From contig NZ_BSTQ01000018.1 of the NCBI RefSeq assembly GCF_030269605.1, positions 180,405 to 244,404 on the forward strand: a stretch of 64,000 nucleotides of DNA, in the 5' to 3' direction. This document shows positions 41,677-50,265 of this stretch, piece after piece. The notes beneath the pieces are model-generated. The model saw only the letters and a program-made list of their open reading frames with translations, was not told the origin of the DNA and searched no databases. A program made the position numbers and the translations under genes. This DNA comes from Lentzea sp. NBRC 105346. GTDB taxonomy: Bacteria; Actinomycetota; Actinomycetes; Mycobacteriales; Pseudonocardiaceae. Every line of letters begins with the position of its first letter. Within the stretch, counting starts at the first letter, position 1.

Positions 41677-42378
41677 TCAGTGCAGCTTTTCCAGCAGTGG
41701 TGCGAGCGCCGCGGGCGCCTCGACGTGCACGTTGTGCCCCTGGCCGTCCAGCACCACCGGGCTCGGCACGAACGACGTCAGGTGCGCGGGCGGACCCATG
41801 TGGTCGTGTTCGCCCGCCGCCAGCGTCACGCGGGCGCGGCACGCCTGCAGTAGCCCGCGCATGTCCGGCGCGCCGACGGCGAACGCCTTGGCGTCCAACG
41901 AGATCTGCCAGCCTTCGTCCACTTCGGTCACACCGTGCTCGATCGGCACCCCGGCCACCTTCGACGCCCGTTCGACGGCGTCGTCGCGGTTGTCGTAGGT
42001 CTTCGCGGGCCGTTCGGCGAACGACGCGGCACGCGCGAGATCCTCGTCCGACCACTGAACCTTGATCCCCAGGCCGACCACGGACGACACGGTCACGCCG
42101 AACCAGCCCGACGCCAGCGCCAGCCCGACCACACCGCCGAGCGAGTGACCGAGGATCGCCACCGGTTCGCCGGCCGGGATCACCGGCGCGAGGGCGCCGG
42201 CGAACGTGCCGAACGAGTACCGCTCGATCGGGTCCGAGCGGCCGTGGCCGGGCAGGTCGGGCACGAGCCAGCTGCCCTCCCAGTGCGGCACCACGTCCCG
42301 CCACACCTCGCCGGTCGCGCCGAGTCCGTGCAGCAGCACGAGCAACGGTCCGTCTCCACCGCGTTCAACGTGAATCAC
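41677..42378 (-). CDS. Alpha/beta hydrolase
   Basis: A 233-residue soluble alpha/beta hydrolase: oxyanion loop LLHGLGATGEVW, nucleophile elbow GHSLGG, acid Asp in AAGEHDHMGPP, catalytic His in DGQGHNVHVE. GTG 42378 has AAAGGGA about 8 nt upstream. Only 15 bp separate this start from the divergent P450 start, so promoter elements of each must lie in or beside the other gene. First gene of the hydrolase-transporter-TPR unit. Confidence 0.88.
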   Translation of the reverse strand: MIHVERGGDGPLLVLLHGLGATGEVWRDVVPHWEGSWLVPDLPGHGRSDPIERYSFGTFAGALAPVIPAGEPVAILGHSLGGVVGLALASGWFGVTVSSVVGLGIKVQWSDEDLARAASFAERPAKTYDNRDDAVERASKVAGVPIEHGVTEVDEGWQISLDAKAFAVGAPDMRGLLQACRARVTLAAGEHDHMGPPAHLTSFVPSPVVLDGQGHNVHVEAPAALAPLLEKLH

Positions 42379-42393
42379 GCCAGAATCCCTTTC

Positions 42394-43617
42394 ATGCGGA
42401 CCGATGCCGAGCTGATCGTCGACCCAGACACGTATACCGCCGAAGTGCCGTATTCCGCACTCGCGAGGCTCCGGAATCGGAACGTTGTCCGGATCGATGG
42501 CTTCTGGGCGGTGCTGCGATACGCCGACGTGAAGACGGTCCTGCGCAACCCCGCGTTCTTCTCCAGCCACCGCGGCGCGACGCAGATCCGCGACCCGCAG
42601 CCGGACGACCTGGCCTACGTCCAGCGGATGATGCTCAACCAGGACCCGCCGGAGCACACCCGGCTCAGAAAGATGCTGGCCCAGGCGTTCACACCTCGGG
42701 CTGTCGGCCTGCTCGAGGAGCAGATCCGGATCTTCGCTCGCACCACGATCGATCGTTTGGGCGGGGACTTCGCCGAGACCGTCGCGGACCTGCCGCTGCT
42801 CACGCTGGCCGAGGTGTTCGGCGTCCCGCACCAGGACCGCAAGCTGCTCTACGACTGGAGCAACCGGGTGATCGGCTTCCAGGACGACGAGTACGCGTTC
42901 AGCCGCAGCGACACCGCGGGCATGACGGACATGGCCCGGAAGGCACTGGAACTGCGGCCCGACGACGGTCGTGATCCACGGGCCCGCAACGGCATGCCCG
43001 ACCTGTACGCCTACGCGCACGCGCTCGGCGAGCTCAAGCGGAACGACCCCGGTGACGACGTGATGAGCAACCTGATGCGCCAGGACATCACCATCGAGGA
43101 GTTCGAGAACCTGTTCTGGCTGTTCTCCGTCGCGGGTAATGAGACTCTGCGCAACGGCATTCCCGGCGGCATGATCGCCCTGATGCGGCATCCCGACCAG
43201 TACGAACGGCTCCGGCAGGACAGGAGCCTGATGGACACGGCCGTCGAGGAGATGCTGCGCTGGTGGACGCCGGTGATGCACTTCCGGCGCACGGCTACCG
43301 AGGATGTTGAGCTGTCCGGAACCAAGATCGCCAAGGGGGACAAGGTCGTCGTGTGGTTCTCCAGTGCGAACCGCGACGAGCAGGTGTTCACGAACCCGGA
43401 CGAGTTCGACATCACACGGAAAGAAGCCGATCACCTGAGCTTCGGGTACGGCCCGCACTTCTGCCTCGGCGCGCACCTCGCACGCACGCAGATGAGAGCG
43501 CTCTTCAACGCGGTGTGCGACCTCCCTCACCAACTGCGACCGGCGGGGGAGCCCACGAGACTGAGGTCCAACTTCCAGAACGGCGTCAAACACCTCCCGG
43601 TCACCTGGCCCCAGTAG
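42394..43617 (+). CDS. Cytochrome P450 (CYP124/125/142-like)
   Basis: A 407-residue soluble P450. The I-helix has SVAGNET (AGNET instead of the usual AGxDT), the ExxR motif is EEMLR, and the heme-Cys loop is FGYGPHFCLGAHLAR. The block HFRRTATEDVELSG followed by VVVWFSSANRDEQVF resembles mycobacterial CYP124/125/142, which hydroxylate steroid side chains or branched lipids. The match is by eye, so the substrate is open. ATG 42394 has no ribosome binding site. The stop codon TAG is part of the eno -10 box. Confidence 0.9.
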   Translation: MRTDAELIVDPDTYTAEVPYSALARLRNRNVVRIDGFWAVLRYADVKTVLRNPAFFSSHRGATQIRDPQPDDLAYVQRMMLNQDPPEHTRLRKMLAQAFTPRAVGLLEEQIRIFARTTIDRLGGDFAETVADLPLLTLAEVFGVPHQDRKLLYDWSNRVIGFQDDEYAFSRSDTAGMTDMARKALELRPDDGRDPRARNGMPDLYAYAHALGELKRNDPGDDVMSNLMRQDITIEEFENLFWLFSVAGNETLRNGIPGGMIALMRHPDQYERLRQDRSLMDTAVEEMLRWWTPVMHFRRTATEDVELSGTKIAKGDKVVVWFSSANRDEQVFTNPDEFDITRKEADHLSFGYGPHFCLGAHLARTQMRALFNAVCDLPHQLRPAGEPTRLRSNFQNGVKHLPVTWPQ

Positions 43618-43620
43618 GCT
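43615..43620 (+). promoter_or_regulatory. -10 box (TAGGCT) for eno
   Basis: TAGGCT overlaps the P450 stop codon (TAG 43615-43617). Transcription from about 43627 gives a 32-nt leader with AGGGAG before GTG 43659. Confidence 0.4.
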
Positions 43621-43658
43621 CAGGGCGAGACGACATGCAGCTGAAACAGGGAGCGCAA

Positions 43659-44945
43659 GTGGCGGTCATCGAGCAGGTCGGAGCGCGGGAGATCCTGGAC
43701 TCGCGAGGCAACCCCACCGTCGAGGTCGAGGTGGCGCTGGACGACGGCACGCTGGAGCGCGCGGCCGTCCCGTCGGGCGCGTCGACCGGTGAGCACGAGG
43801 CGGTCGAGCTGCGCGACGGCGACGCCAAGCGGTACCTGGGCAAGGGTGTCGAGCGCGCGGTCACCGCGGTGCTCGACGAGATCGGGCCCGAGCTGGTCGG
43901 CATCGAGGCCGTCGAGCAGCGGGTGGTGGACCAGAAGCTGGTCGACCTGGACGGCACGCCGGACAAGTCGCGGCTCGGCGCGAACGCGATCCTCGGCGTC
44001 AGCCTCGCCGTCGCGAAGGCCGCGGCCACCAGCAGCGGGCTGGAGCTGTTCCGCTACGTGGGCGGCCCGAACGCGCACGTGCTGCCGGTGCCGATGCTGA
44101 ACATCCTCAACGGTGGCGCGCACGCCGACACCGAGGTGGACATCCAGGAGTTCATGATCGCGCCGATCGGCGCCGAGACGTTCCGCGAGGCGCTGCGCTG
44201 GGGCGCGGAGGTCTACCACGCGCTGAAGGGCGTGCTGAAGAGCAAGGGCCTCGGCACCGGCCTCGGCGACGAGGGTGGCTTCGCGCCCGCGCTGTCCAGC
44301 AACCGGGACGCGCTCGACCTGATCCTGCAGGCGATCGAGAAGGCCGGCTACCGGCCGGGCCGCGACATCGCGCTCGCGCTCGACGTGGCCGCGACCGAGT
44401 TCTTCAACGACGGCGCCTACACGTTCGAGAAGACCAAGCGCAGCGCCGAGCAGATGACCGGCTACTACACCGAGTTGGTGAACAGCTACCCGCTGGTGTC
44501 CATTGAGGACCCGCTGTCCGAGGACGACTGGGACGGCTGGGTGCAGCTGACCGCCGAGCTGGGCGAGAAGGTCCAGATCGTCGGCGACGACCTGTTCGTC
44601 ACGAACCCGGAGCGCCTGGAGGAGGGCATCTCCCGCCGCGCCGCCAACGCGCTGCTGGTGAAGGTCAACCAGATCGGCACGCTGTCCGAGACGCTCGACG
44701 CGGTGAGCCTGGCCACGTCGTACGGCTACAAGTCGATGATGAGCCACCGGTCCGGCGAGACCGAGGACACCACCATCGCCGACCTGGCCGTCGCGACGGG
44801 CGCGGGCCAGATCAAGACCGGTGCCCCGGCCCGTGGCGAGCGCACCGCGAAGTACAACCAGCTGCTGCGCATCGAGGAGAGCCTCGGCGACGCCGCGCGC
44901 TACGCGGGCGAGCTGGCGTTCCCCCGGTACACGCCGGAGGCCTGA
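43659..44945 (+). CDS. eno: Enolase
   Basis: Enolase, 428 residues. It interconverts 2-phosphoglycerate and phosphoenolpyruvate. SGASTGEHEAVELRDGD, the metal ligands in DVAATEFF, SIEDPLSEDDW and VGDDLFVTN, and the catalytic Lys region LLVKVNQIGTLSE and SHRSGETEDT are complete. GTG 43659 has AGGGAG 5 nt upstream; the in-frame ATG 43634 is less likely. It is followed by the ftsB-like gene after 1 nt, as in Rv1023-Rv1024. Confidence 0.97.
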   Translation: MAVIEQVGAREILDSRGNPTVEVEVALDDGTLERAAVPSGASTGEHEAVELRDGDAKRYLGKGVERAVTAVLDEIGPELVGIEAVEQRVVDQKLVDLDGTPDKSRLGANAILGVSLAVAKAAATSSGLELFRYVGGPNAHVLPVPMLNILNGGAHADTEVDIQEFMIAPIGAETFREALRWGAEVYHALKGVLKSKGLGTGLGDEGGFAPALSSNRDALDLILQAIEKAGYRPGRDIALALDVAATEFFNDGAYTFEKTKRSAEQMTGYYTELVNSYPLVSIEDPLSEDDWDGWVQLTAELGEKVQIVGDDLFVTNPERLEEGISRRAANALLVKVNQIGTLSETLDAVSLATSYGYKSMMSHRSGETEDTTIADLAVATGAGQIKTGAPARGERTAKYNQLLRIEESLGDAARYAGELAFPRYTPEA

Positions 44946-44946
44946 G

Positions 44947-45438
44947 ATGGCTGAGCGCGGTCACACCCGGCGGCCTCGTCGCGAGGAGAGCGCCCGGACC
45001 GAACGCGCTCGCCGCACGCCCCGTCCGAAGGCGTCGCCCCGGCCCGGTGCGGGCACCGGTGGCGCCTTCGGCATGACCGGGACGCGGCGGGCCGCGATGT
45101 TCGCGATGGTGCTGTGCGCACTGGCGCTGAGCGTCGCGGTCCCGCTGCGGACCTATCTGTCCCAGCGCGACGAGCTGCGGGAAGTGGCGCAGCAGCAGGA
45201 GAAGCTGCGCTCGGACGTGGCCGCGCTGGAACAGCGCAAGGCGCAGCTGAGCGACCCGGCGCAGGTCGAGATCGAGGTGCGCACCCGGTTGCACTACGTG
45301 CGGCCGGGGGAGACCCCGTACGTCGTCCAGCTGCCGGGCGACGCACAACGCAAGACGGAAGAGGAGCGGCCGTCGGGCAAGCCGGCGGCGAACAGGTCGT
45401 GGTACGAGCAACTGTGGGAATCGGTGACGCACAAGTGA
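44947..45438 (+). CDS. Septum formation initiator (FtsB/DivIC-like)
   Basis: A 163-residue bitopic protein. It has a basic Arg/Pro-rich cytoplasmic N-terminus (1-45), one membrane segment (about 51-70), a periplasmic coiled coil (LSQRDELREVAQQQEKLRSDVAALEQRK condensed) and the typical RTRLHYVRPGE motif after it. This is the FtsB/DivIC family acting with FtsL/FtsQ at the septum. It is the counterpart of Rv1024 by order. The stop overlaps the DUF501 start (GTGA). Confidence 0.9.
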   Translation: MAERGHTRRPRREESARTERARRTPRPKASPRPGAGTGGAFGMTGTRRAAMFAMVLCALALSVAVPLRTYLSQRDELREVAQQQEKLRSDVAALEQRKAQLSDPAQVEIEVRTRLHYVRPGETPYVVQLPGDAQRKTEEERPSGKPAANRSWYEQLWESVTHK

Positions 45439-45926
45439 CGGTTTCGCAAGAAGATCTCGAAATCGTCGCCAGGCAGCTGGGCCGCACGCCGCGCGGCGCC
45501 AGGGCGATCGCGGCGCGCTGCCCGAGCGGGCACCCGTCCGTCGTGCAGACGGATCCGCGACTGCCCGACGGCACGCCGTTCCCGACGCTGTACTACCTCA
45601 CCTGCCCGAAGCTGAACTCCTTGGTCAGCACCCTGGAAGGCCAGGGGACGATGAAGGAGATGGAGGCCCGGCTCGCCGAGGACGAAGAGCTGGCAAGGGC
45701 TTACCAGCGCGCACACGAGCAGTATCTCGCGGAACGTGACGCGATCGACTCGCTGGGTACCCAGGTCACCGCGGGCGGCATGCCGACCCGCGTCAAGTGC
45801 CTGCACGTGCATGTCGCGCACGCGCTCGCGAAGGGTCCCGGCGTGAACCCGTTCGGTGACGAGGCGCTGGCCCTGTTGGCCGAATCGTGGCCTGCGGGAG
45901 ACTGTGTCCAGTTTCGTCAACTGTGA
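45435..45926 (+). CDS. DUF501 domain protein
   Basis: A 163-residue DUF501 protein (Rv1025 counterpart). The blocks VARQLGRTPRGARAIAARCPSG, FPTLYYLTCPKLNSLVSTLEG, and the His/Cys-rich RVKCLHVHVAHALAKGPGVNPFGDE suggest metal binding; function unknown. GTG 45435 overlaps the ftsB-like stop. The conserved order eno-ftsB-DUF501-ppx links it to division or cell envelope processes only by association. Confidence 0.92.
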   Translation: MTVSQEDLEIVARQLGRTPRGARAIAARCPSGHPSVVQTDPRLPDGTPFPTLYYLTCPKLNSLVSTLEGQGTMKEMEARLAEDEELARAYQRAHEQYLAERDAIDSLGTQVTAGGMPTRVKCLHVHVAHALAKGPGVNPFGDEALALLAESWPAGDCVQFRQL

Positions 45927-46083
45927 ATGGAACCGTACTGGCGCTTAACTCCGTCTTCGGTACACAAGGCCTCGTGACACTGCCTGCTCTTTCCGGCAGG
46001 GTGGGTGGTGGCCGACGAGGGGGCGTTCGCCGTAATGGGACGACGGCGCGCCGCGATAGGGCTCTTCGAGAGGTGAGTTTTCC

Positions 46084-47415
46084 GTGGCACTGCCCAGCAA
46101 GCGGCGAGCAAGGCGCAAGACGAGGCTGACGTCGGCTCCGGCCGCACTGTCGGCGCGTCAGCGCGGCTTCGCCGTCGCCGCGTTGGCTGCCATGCTGGCT
46201 CCCGCGATCATCACCGGCACCGCGCTCGTCGACTGGGTCAACGTCGCCGGCCGTTCGCCCATCGCCGCCAGCCCCCTCGGGCCCGCCGACGTCTACGCGG
46301 CGTTGTCCAGCGGCAAGATCGGCGTGAACGGCAAGCTGGCGGAGTCGGAGGAGCTGAGCGCCGCGCTGCTGCAGGACCTGGCCGACGGCACCCTCAGCCC
46401 CGGTGACGACGGCTTCAACGACGTGCCCGACGGCACGCTCGGCATCCCCGGCGTGATGCTCGACGCTTACATGCAGGCCGAGGACAAGATGGCCGACCTC
46501 AAGCCGAACTGCCACCTCGACTGGCAGCTGCTGGCCGCGATCGGCCGCATCGAGTCCGGCCACGCGCGCGGCGGCAAGGTCAACGCCAAGGGCGACGCCG
46601 TACCGCAGATCCTCGGCCCCGTGCTGGACGGCACCCTCCTCGGCACCGCCAAGGTCATGGACAGCGACAACGGCCGCTGGGACGGCGACAAGACCTACGA
46701 CCGCGCGGTCGGCCCGATGCAGTTCCTCCCCAGCACCTGGTCGAACATCGGCGCGGACGGCAACGATGACGGCGAGTCGAACCCGAACAACATCTACGAC
46801 GCGACGCTCACCGCGGGCAAGTACCTCTGCAAGGACGGCTACGACCTGCGCGACATGACGCAGCGCGGCAAGGCCATCTTCAGCTACAACCCGTCCAACG
46901 AGTACGTCCGGGACGTGATCAAGTGGGCGAAGGCGTACGCGGCGGGCGTCGAGACGCTGCCGAGCCTGCCGTCGACCGGCAACGACGTGGTGCCGCCGAA
47001 CGGCACCGGCAACACCACCACGCCGACGAACCCCGGTGACACCGGCAACCAGAACACGCCGGTGAACCCGACCACGACCACGACGACGACGTTCACGGCG
47101 ATCCCGTGCCCGACCACGACCACGCCGACCACGACGACGTCGACCACCACCGGCACCACCACGTCGACGACGACCACCACCACGACGCCGACGCCGGCCG
47201 GTTGCCGCACCACCACGACGACGACCACGACCACGACGACCACCACGACCACGACGGCGAACCCGACGACCACCACGACGACGACCACGACGCCGCCGGC
47301 GAACACGCCGTCAACGAACACGCCGTCGACGAACCAGCCGTCGAGCAACACCTCGTCGTCGACCGGTGGCACGACGAACGCGCCGAGCTCGCTGGCGTCG
47401 ACCACGCCGAGCTGA
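46084..47415 (+). CDS. Lytic transglycosylase with polythreonine tail
   Basis: A 443-residue protein. A basic N-terminus and a membrane segment (about 28-50) precede an SLT-type domain (about 140-300). The catalytic Glu is in AAIGRIESGHARGG, followed by YDRAVGPMQFLPSTW and a Ca-site-like DGNDDGESNPNNIYD. From about 300 the tail is Thr/Pro/Asn-rich with Thr runs of up to 16, encoded only by ACC and ACG. The tail probably spans the wall and may be O-glycosylated (inference). GTG 46084 follows GAGAGGTGAG. It is a paralogue of the 38753 gene. Confidence 0.9.
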   Translation: MALPSKRRARRKTRLTSAPAALSARQRGFAVAALAAMLAPAIITGTALVDWVNVAGRSPIAASPLGPADVYAALSSGKIGVNGKLAESEELSAALLQDLADGTLSPGDDGFNDVPDGTLGIPGVMLDAYMQAEDKMADLKPNCHLDWQLLAAIGRIESGHARGGKVNAKGDAVPQILGPVLDGTLLGTAKVMDSDNGRWDGDKTYDRAVGPMQFLPSTWSNIGADGNDDGESNPNNIYDATLTAGKYLCKDGYDLRDMTQRGKAIFSYNPSNEYVRDVIKWAKAYAAGVETLPSLPSTGNDVVPPNGTGNTTTPTNPGDTGNQNTPVNPTTTTTTTFTAIPCPTTTTPTTTTSTTTGTTTSTTTTTTTPTPAGCRTTTTTTTTTTTTTTTTANPTTTTTTTTTPPANTPSTNTPSTNQPSSNTSSSTGGTTNAPSSLASTTPS

Positions 47416-47445
47416 TAACCCCGCCTGCGAAAGAGGAACCGACAC

Positions 47446-48387
47446 ATGGCGCGGGTTGCCGCGATCGACTGTGGGACCAACTCGATCCGACTCCTGGTCG
47501 CGGACGTGACCAAACGCGACGACGGCACGGTGTGGCTACGCGACGTGCACCGCGAGATGCGGGTCGTCCGGCTGGGACAGGGTGTCGACGCGACCGGGCT
47601 GCTCGCGCCGGAGGCCATCGCACGCACGCGTGCGGCGCTGCTCGACTACGCGAACATGTTGCGGCGCAAAGGGGTTGAGGCCGCCCGGATGGTCGCCACA
47701 TCGGCCACAAGGGACGCGTCCAACCGGGACGACTTCTTCTCGATGACCGAGGAGATCCTCGGCGCGCCCGCCGAAGTGATCAGCGGGGACGAGGAGGCCA
47801 CGCTGTCGTTCGTCGGCGCCGTCGCGGACATGGACCCCGACGAGGGGCCGTTCCTCGTGTCGGACATCGGCGGCGGCTCGACCGAGCTGGTGCTCGGGTC
47901 CGGAATGGAGATGGAGGCCGGCCGGTCGGTGGACGTCGGCTGCGTGCGGCTGACCGAGCGGTGCATCCACACCGATCCGCCGAGCGCGGCCGAGATCGAC
48001 GAGGCCGCGGGGTTCGTCCGCGAGGCGTTGCACACCGCGTTCCAGACGGTGCCGGTGGAGAAGGCGAGCACGTGGATCGGCGTCGCCGGCACGATCACCA
48101 CGCTGTCCGCGATCGCCCAGGACCTGCCGGAGTACGACTCCGAACGCATCCATTTGTCCCGGATGTCGCTCGACCAGGTGTACGAGGTCGTCGAGCGCGT
48201 TTTGGGGATGACGCACGACGAGCGGGCGGCGATAGGCTCCATGCACCCCGGCCGGGTCGACGTCATCTGCGGTGGGGCGATCGTCGTGCGCACTCTTGCT
48301 GAGGAACTGGCTGCGCGCGCAAGTATTTCCGGCCTGGTGGCGAGCGAGCACGACATTCTGGACGGGATAGCGTTTTCCCTGGTCTGA
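47446..48387 (+). CDS. ppx: Exopolyphosphatase/GppA family phosphatase
   Basis: A 313-residue Ppx/GppA protein of the ASKHA fold: phosphate-1 loop AIDCGTNSIRLLVAD, the Glu-bearing VISGDEEATLSFVGAV block, and DIGGGSTEL (second nucleotide loop). The short form without a C-terminal HD domain matches Rv1026 (Ppx2). It should hydrolyse polyphosphate or pppGpp; which one is not decidable. It closes the conserved eno-to-ppx block. Confidence 0.92.
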   Translation: MARVAAIDCGTNSIRLLVADVTKRDDGTVWLRDVHREMRVVRLGQGVDATGLLAPEAIARTRAALLDYANMLRRKGVEAARMVATSATRDASNRDDFFSMTEEILGAPAEVISGDEEATLSFVGAVADMDPDEGPFLVSDIGGGSTELVLGSGMEMEAGRSVDVGCVRLTERCIHTDPPSAAEIDEAAGFVREALHTAFQTVPVEKASTWIGVAGTITTLSAIAQDLPEYDSERIHLSRMSLDQVYEVVERVLGMTHDERAAIGSMHPGRVDVICGGAIVVRTLAEELAARASISGLVASEHDILDGIAFSLV

Positions 48388-48467
48388 GGCCTCCTTGAGC
48401 TTTCGTTGAGCTGATCGTGACTACTTTGTGACCCGGTTCGACATGTGGGTCCACAGGGCACCCGGTT

Positions 48468-48473
48468 AACGTC
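48468..48473 (+). promoter_or_regulatory. Candidate -10 box for the dpp operon
   Basis: TAACGT in the 168-nt gap before dppA fits TANNNT; no clear -35 is seen. A short hairpin (GGGCT/AGCCC) follows near 48490-48500. Confidence 0.25.
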
Positions 48474-48555
48474 CTCTCACGTTTTGGGAGGGCTCAGCCC
48501 TTCCTGGTTTGGCGCGCCAGCCACCCGCCGGTGACGCCATGAGGTGGGAGGACGC

Positions 48556-50190
48556 ATGTCGCGATCACGCACGGCTTCCGTTGTAGCCCTTACAGCGACG
48601 GTGGCCGTAGTGGCGGCGGGTTGCGGTGACAAGGGCGGCGACCAGGCCGCTTCCAACACCGACGCCGCGATCACGGTGTTCAACACTGAGCCGGAGAACC
48701 CGCTGGTCCCAGGCAACACCACCGAGGTCGGTGGCAGCCACGTCCTGGACGCTCTGTTCACCGGTCTCGTCGAGTACAGCGCGGACGACGCGAAGCCCGA
48801 GAACGCGCACGCCGAGTCGATCGAGACCAAGGACTCCAAGGTCTTCACGATCAAGCTCAAGAAGGGCTGGAAGTTCCACGACGGCACCCCGGTGACCGCG
48901 TCGAGCTACGTCAAGGCCTGGAACTGGACCGCCTACGGGCCGAACGCGACCCAGGGCGCGAGCTTCTTCTCCAACATCGACGGGTACGCCGACGTCCACC
49001 CGAAGGACCCGGACGGCGCCGACGGCCCGCAGAAGGCGCCGACGCCCGCGACCAAGGAGATGAAGGGCCTCAAGGTCGTCGACGACAACACCTTCGAGGT
49101 CACGCTGTCGGAGCCGTTCTCGGTGTTCCCGGTGACGCTCGGCTACGAGGTCTTCTCGCCGATGCCCGAGGCGTTCTTCACCGACCAGAAGAAGTACGAG
49201 GAGGCCCCGGTCGGCAACGGCCCGTTCAAGTGGGCCTCGCGTCAGGTCGGCACCGAGATCAACGTGACGCGCAACGACGACTACCAGGGCAAGGACAAGC
49301 CGCACTTCAAGGACCTGAAGTTCAAGGTCTACCAGAGCCGCGAGTCCGCCTACGCCGACATCGTGTCCGGCAGCCTGGACTTCATCGACGAGCTCCCGCC
49401 GTCGGCGCTGGCCGGCAAGAAGTACGAGGGCGACCTCGGTGACCGCGTGGTGGAGAAGTCGACGCTGCAGCTGCAGACGATCGCCTTCCCGTTCTACGTG
49501 AAGCCGTACGACAACGCCGACCTGCGCAAGGCGATCTCCATGGCGATCAACCGCGAGGAGATCACGCAGAAGATCTTCGAGGGCTCCCGCATCCCGGCCG
49601 ACGGCTGGGTGCACCCGAGCACCGACGGCTACGTCAAGGACCAGTGCGGCGAGTTCTGCAAGTTCGACGCCGCGAAGGCCAAGGAGTACCTGACCAAGTC
49701 GGGCTACACCGGCAAGATCACGCTGCAGTCGAACACGGACGGCGGCCACAAGGAATGGGCCGAGGCGGCCTGCAACAGCATCAAGAACGCCATCGGCCTC
49801 GACTGCTCGTTCGCCCCGTCGACGAGCTTCAGCGAGTTCCGCCAGAAGGTGAACGCCCACGAGATGACCGGCATGTACCGCGCCGGTTGGATCGCGGACT
49901 ACCCGTCGATCGAGAACTGGCTGGCCCCGCTGTACAAGACCGACGCGTCGTCCAACGACGGCCTGTACACGAACCCGAAGTTCGACGCGAAGCTCGCCGA
50001 GGCCAACAAGGCGACGTCTACGGCCGAGGCGAACAAGCTGTACCAGGAGGCCGAGAAGATCCTCCACGACGACATGCCGGTGATTCCGCTGTGGACGCAG
50101 AAGACCATCGCGGGCAAGTCGTCGCGGCTGAAGGTGGCCAAGATGGACCCGTTCCGCTGGCTGGACATGGCGTCCGTGCAGGTCAGCTGA
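48556..50190 (+). CDS. dppA: Peptide ABC transporter substrate-binding lipoprotein
   Basis: A 544-residue SBP family 5 lipoprotein (lipobox VAAGC) of the OppA/DppA type. Typical blocks: TEVGGSHVLDALFTGLVEY, LKKGWKFHDGTPVTASSYVKAWN, VGNGPFKW, NADLRKAISMAINREEI and the C-terminal HDDMPVIPLW. ATG 48556 has GGGAGG upstream. It leads a five-gene importer. A hairpin between it and the permease gene should leave more mRNA for the binding protein. Confidence 0.94.
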   Translation: MSRSRTASVVALTATVAVVAAGCGDKGGDQAASNTDAAITVFNTEPENPLVPGNTTEVGGSHVLDALFTGLVEYSADDAKPENAHAESIETKDSKVFTIKLKKGWKFHDGTPVTASSYVKAWNWTAYGPNATQGASFFSNIDGYADVHPKDPDGADGPQKAPTPATKEMKGLKVVDDNTFEVTLSEPFSVFPVTLGYEVFSPMPEAFFTDQKKYEEAPVGNGPFKWASRQVGTEINVTRNDDYQGKDKPHFKDLKFKVYQSRESAYADIVSGSLDFIDELPPSALAGKKYEGDLGDRVVEKSTLQLQTIAFPFYVKPYDNADLRKAISMAINREEITQKIFEGSRIPADGWVHPSTDGYVKDQCGEFCKFDAAKAKEYLTKSGYTGKITLQSNTDGGHKEWAEAACNSIKNAIGLDCSFAPSTSFSEFRQKVNAHEMTGMYRAGWIADYPSIENWLAPLYKTDASSNDGLYTNPKFDAKLAEANKATSTAEANKLYQEAEKILHDDMPVIPLWTQKTIAGKSSRLKVAKMDPFRWLDMASVQVS

Positions 50191-50208
50191 CGAGTCGGCG
50201 CTAGCTGG

Positions 50209-50243
50209 AACCGGCCCGCGGCGGAAACGCTCGCGGGCCGGTT
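50209..50243 (+). terminator. Attenuating hairpin between dppA and dppB
   Basis: AACCGGCCCGCG (50209-50220) pairs with CGCGGGCCGGTT (50232-50243). The loop closes further as GCG-GAAA-CGC (a GNRA tetraloop) with one bulged T. There is no T-tract; partial termination or 3'-end protection of the dppA mRNA is likely. Confidence 0.7.
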
Positions 50244-50265
50244 GCGGCGCGACAGGGAGTAAATC

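Noticed and set aside
39605..43617. A secondary-metabolite cluster formed by the methyltransferase, transporter, hydrolase and P450
   Set aside because: Orientation and terminators split them into separate units, and there is no core biosynthetic enzyme.
47060..47300. Repetitive ACC/ACG tract as a CRISPR-like or minisatellite array
   Set aside because: There are no uniform repeat-spacer units; the pattern is an in-frame polythreonine tail of the transglycosylase.
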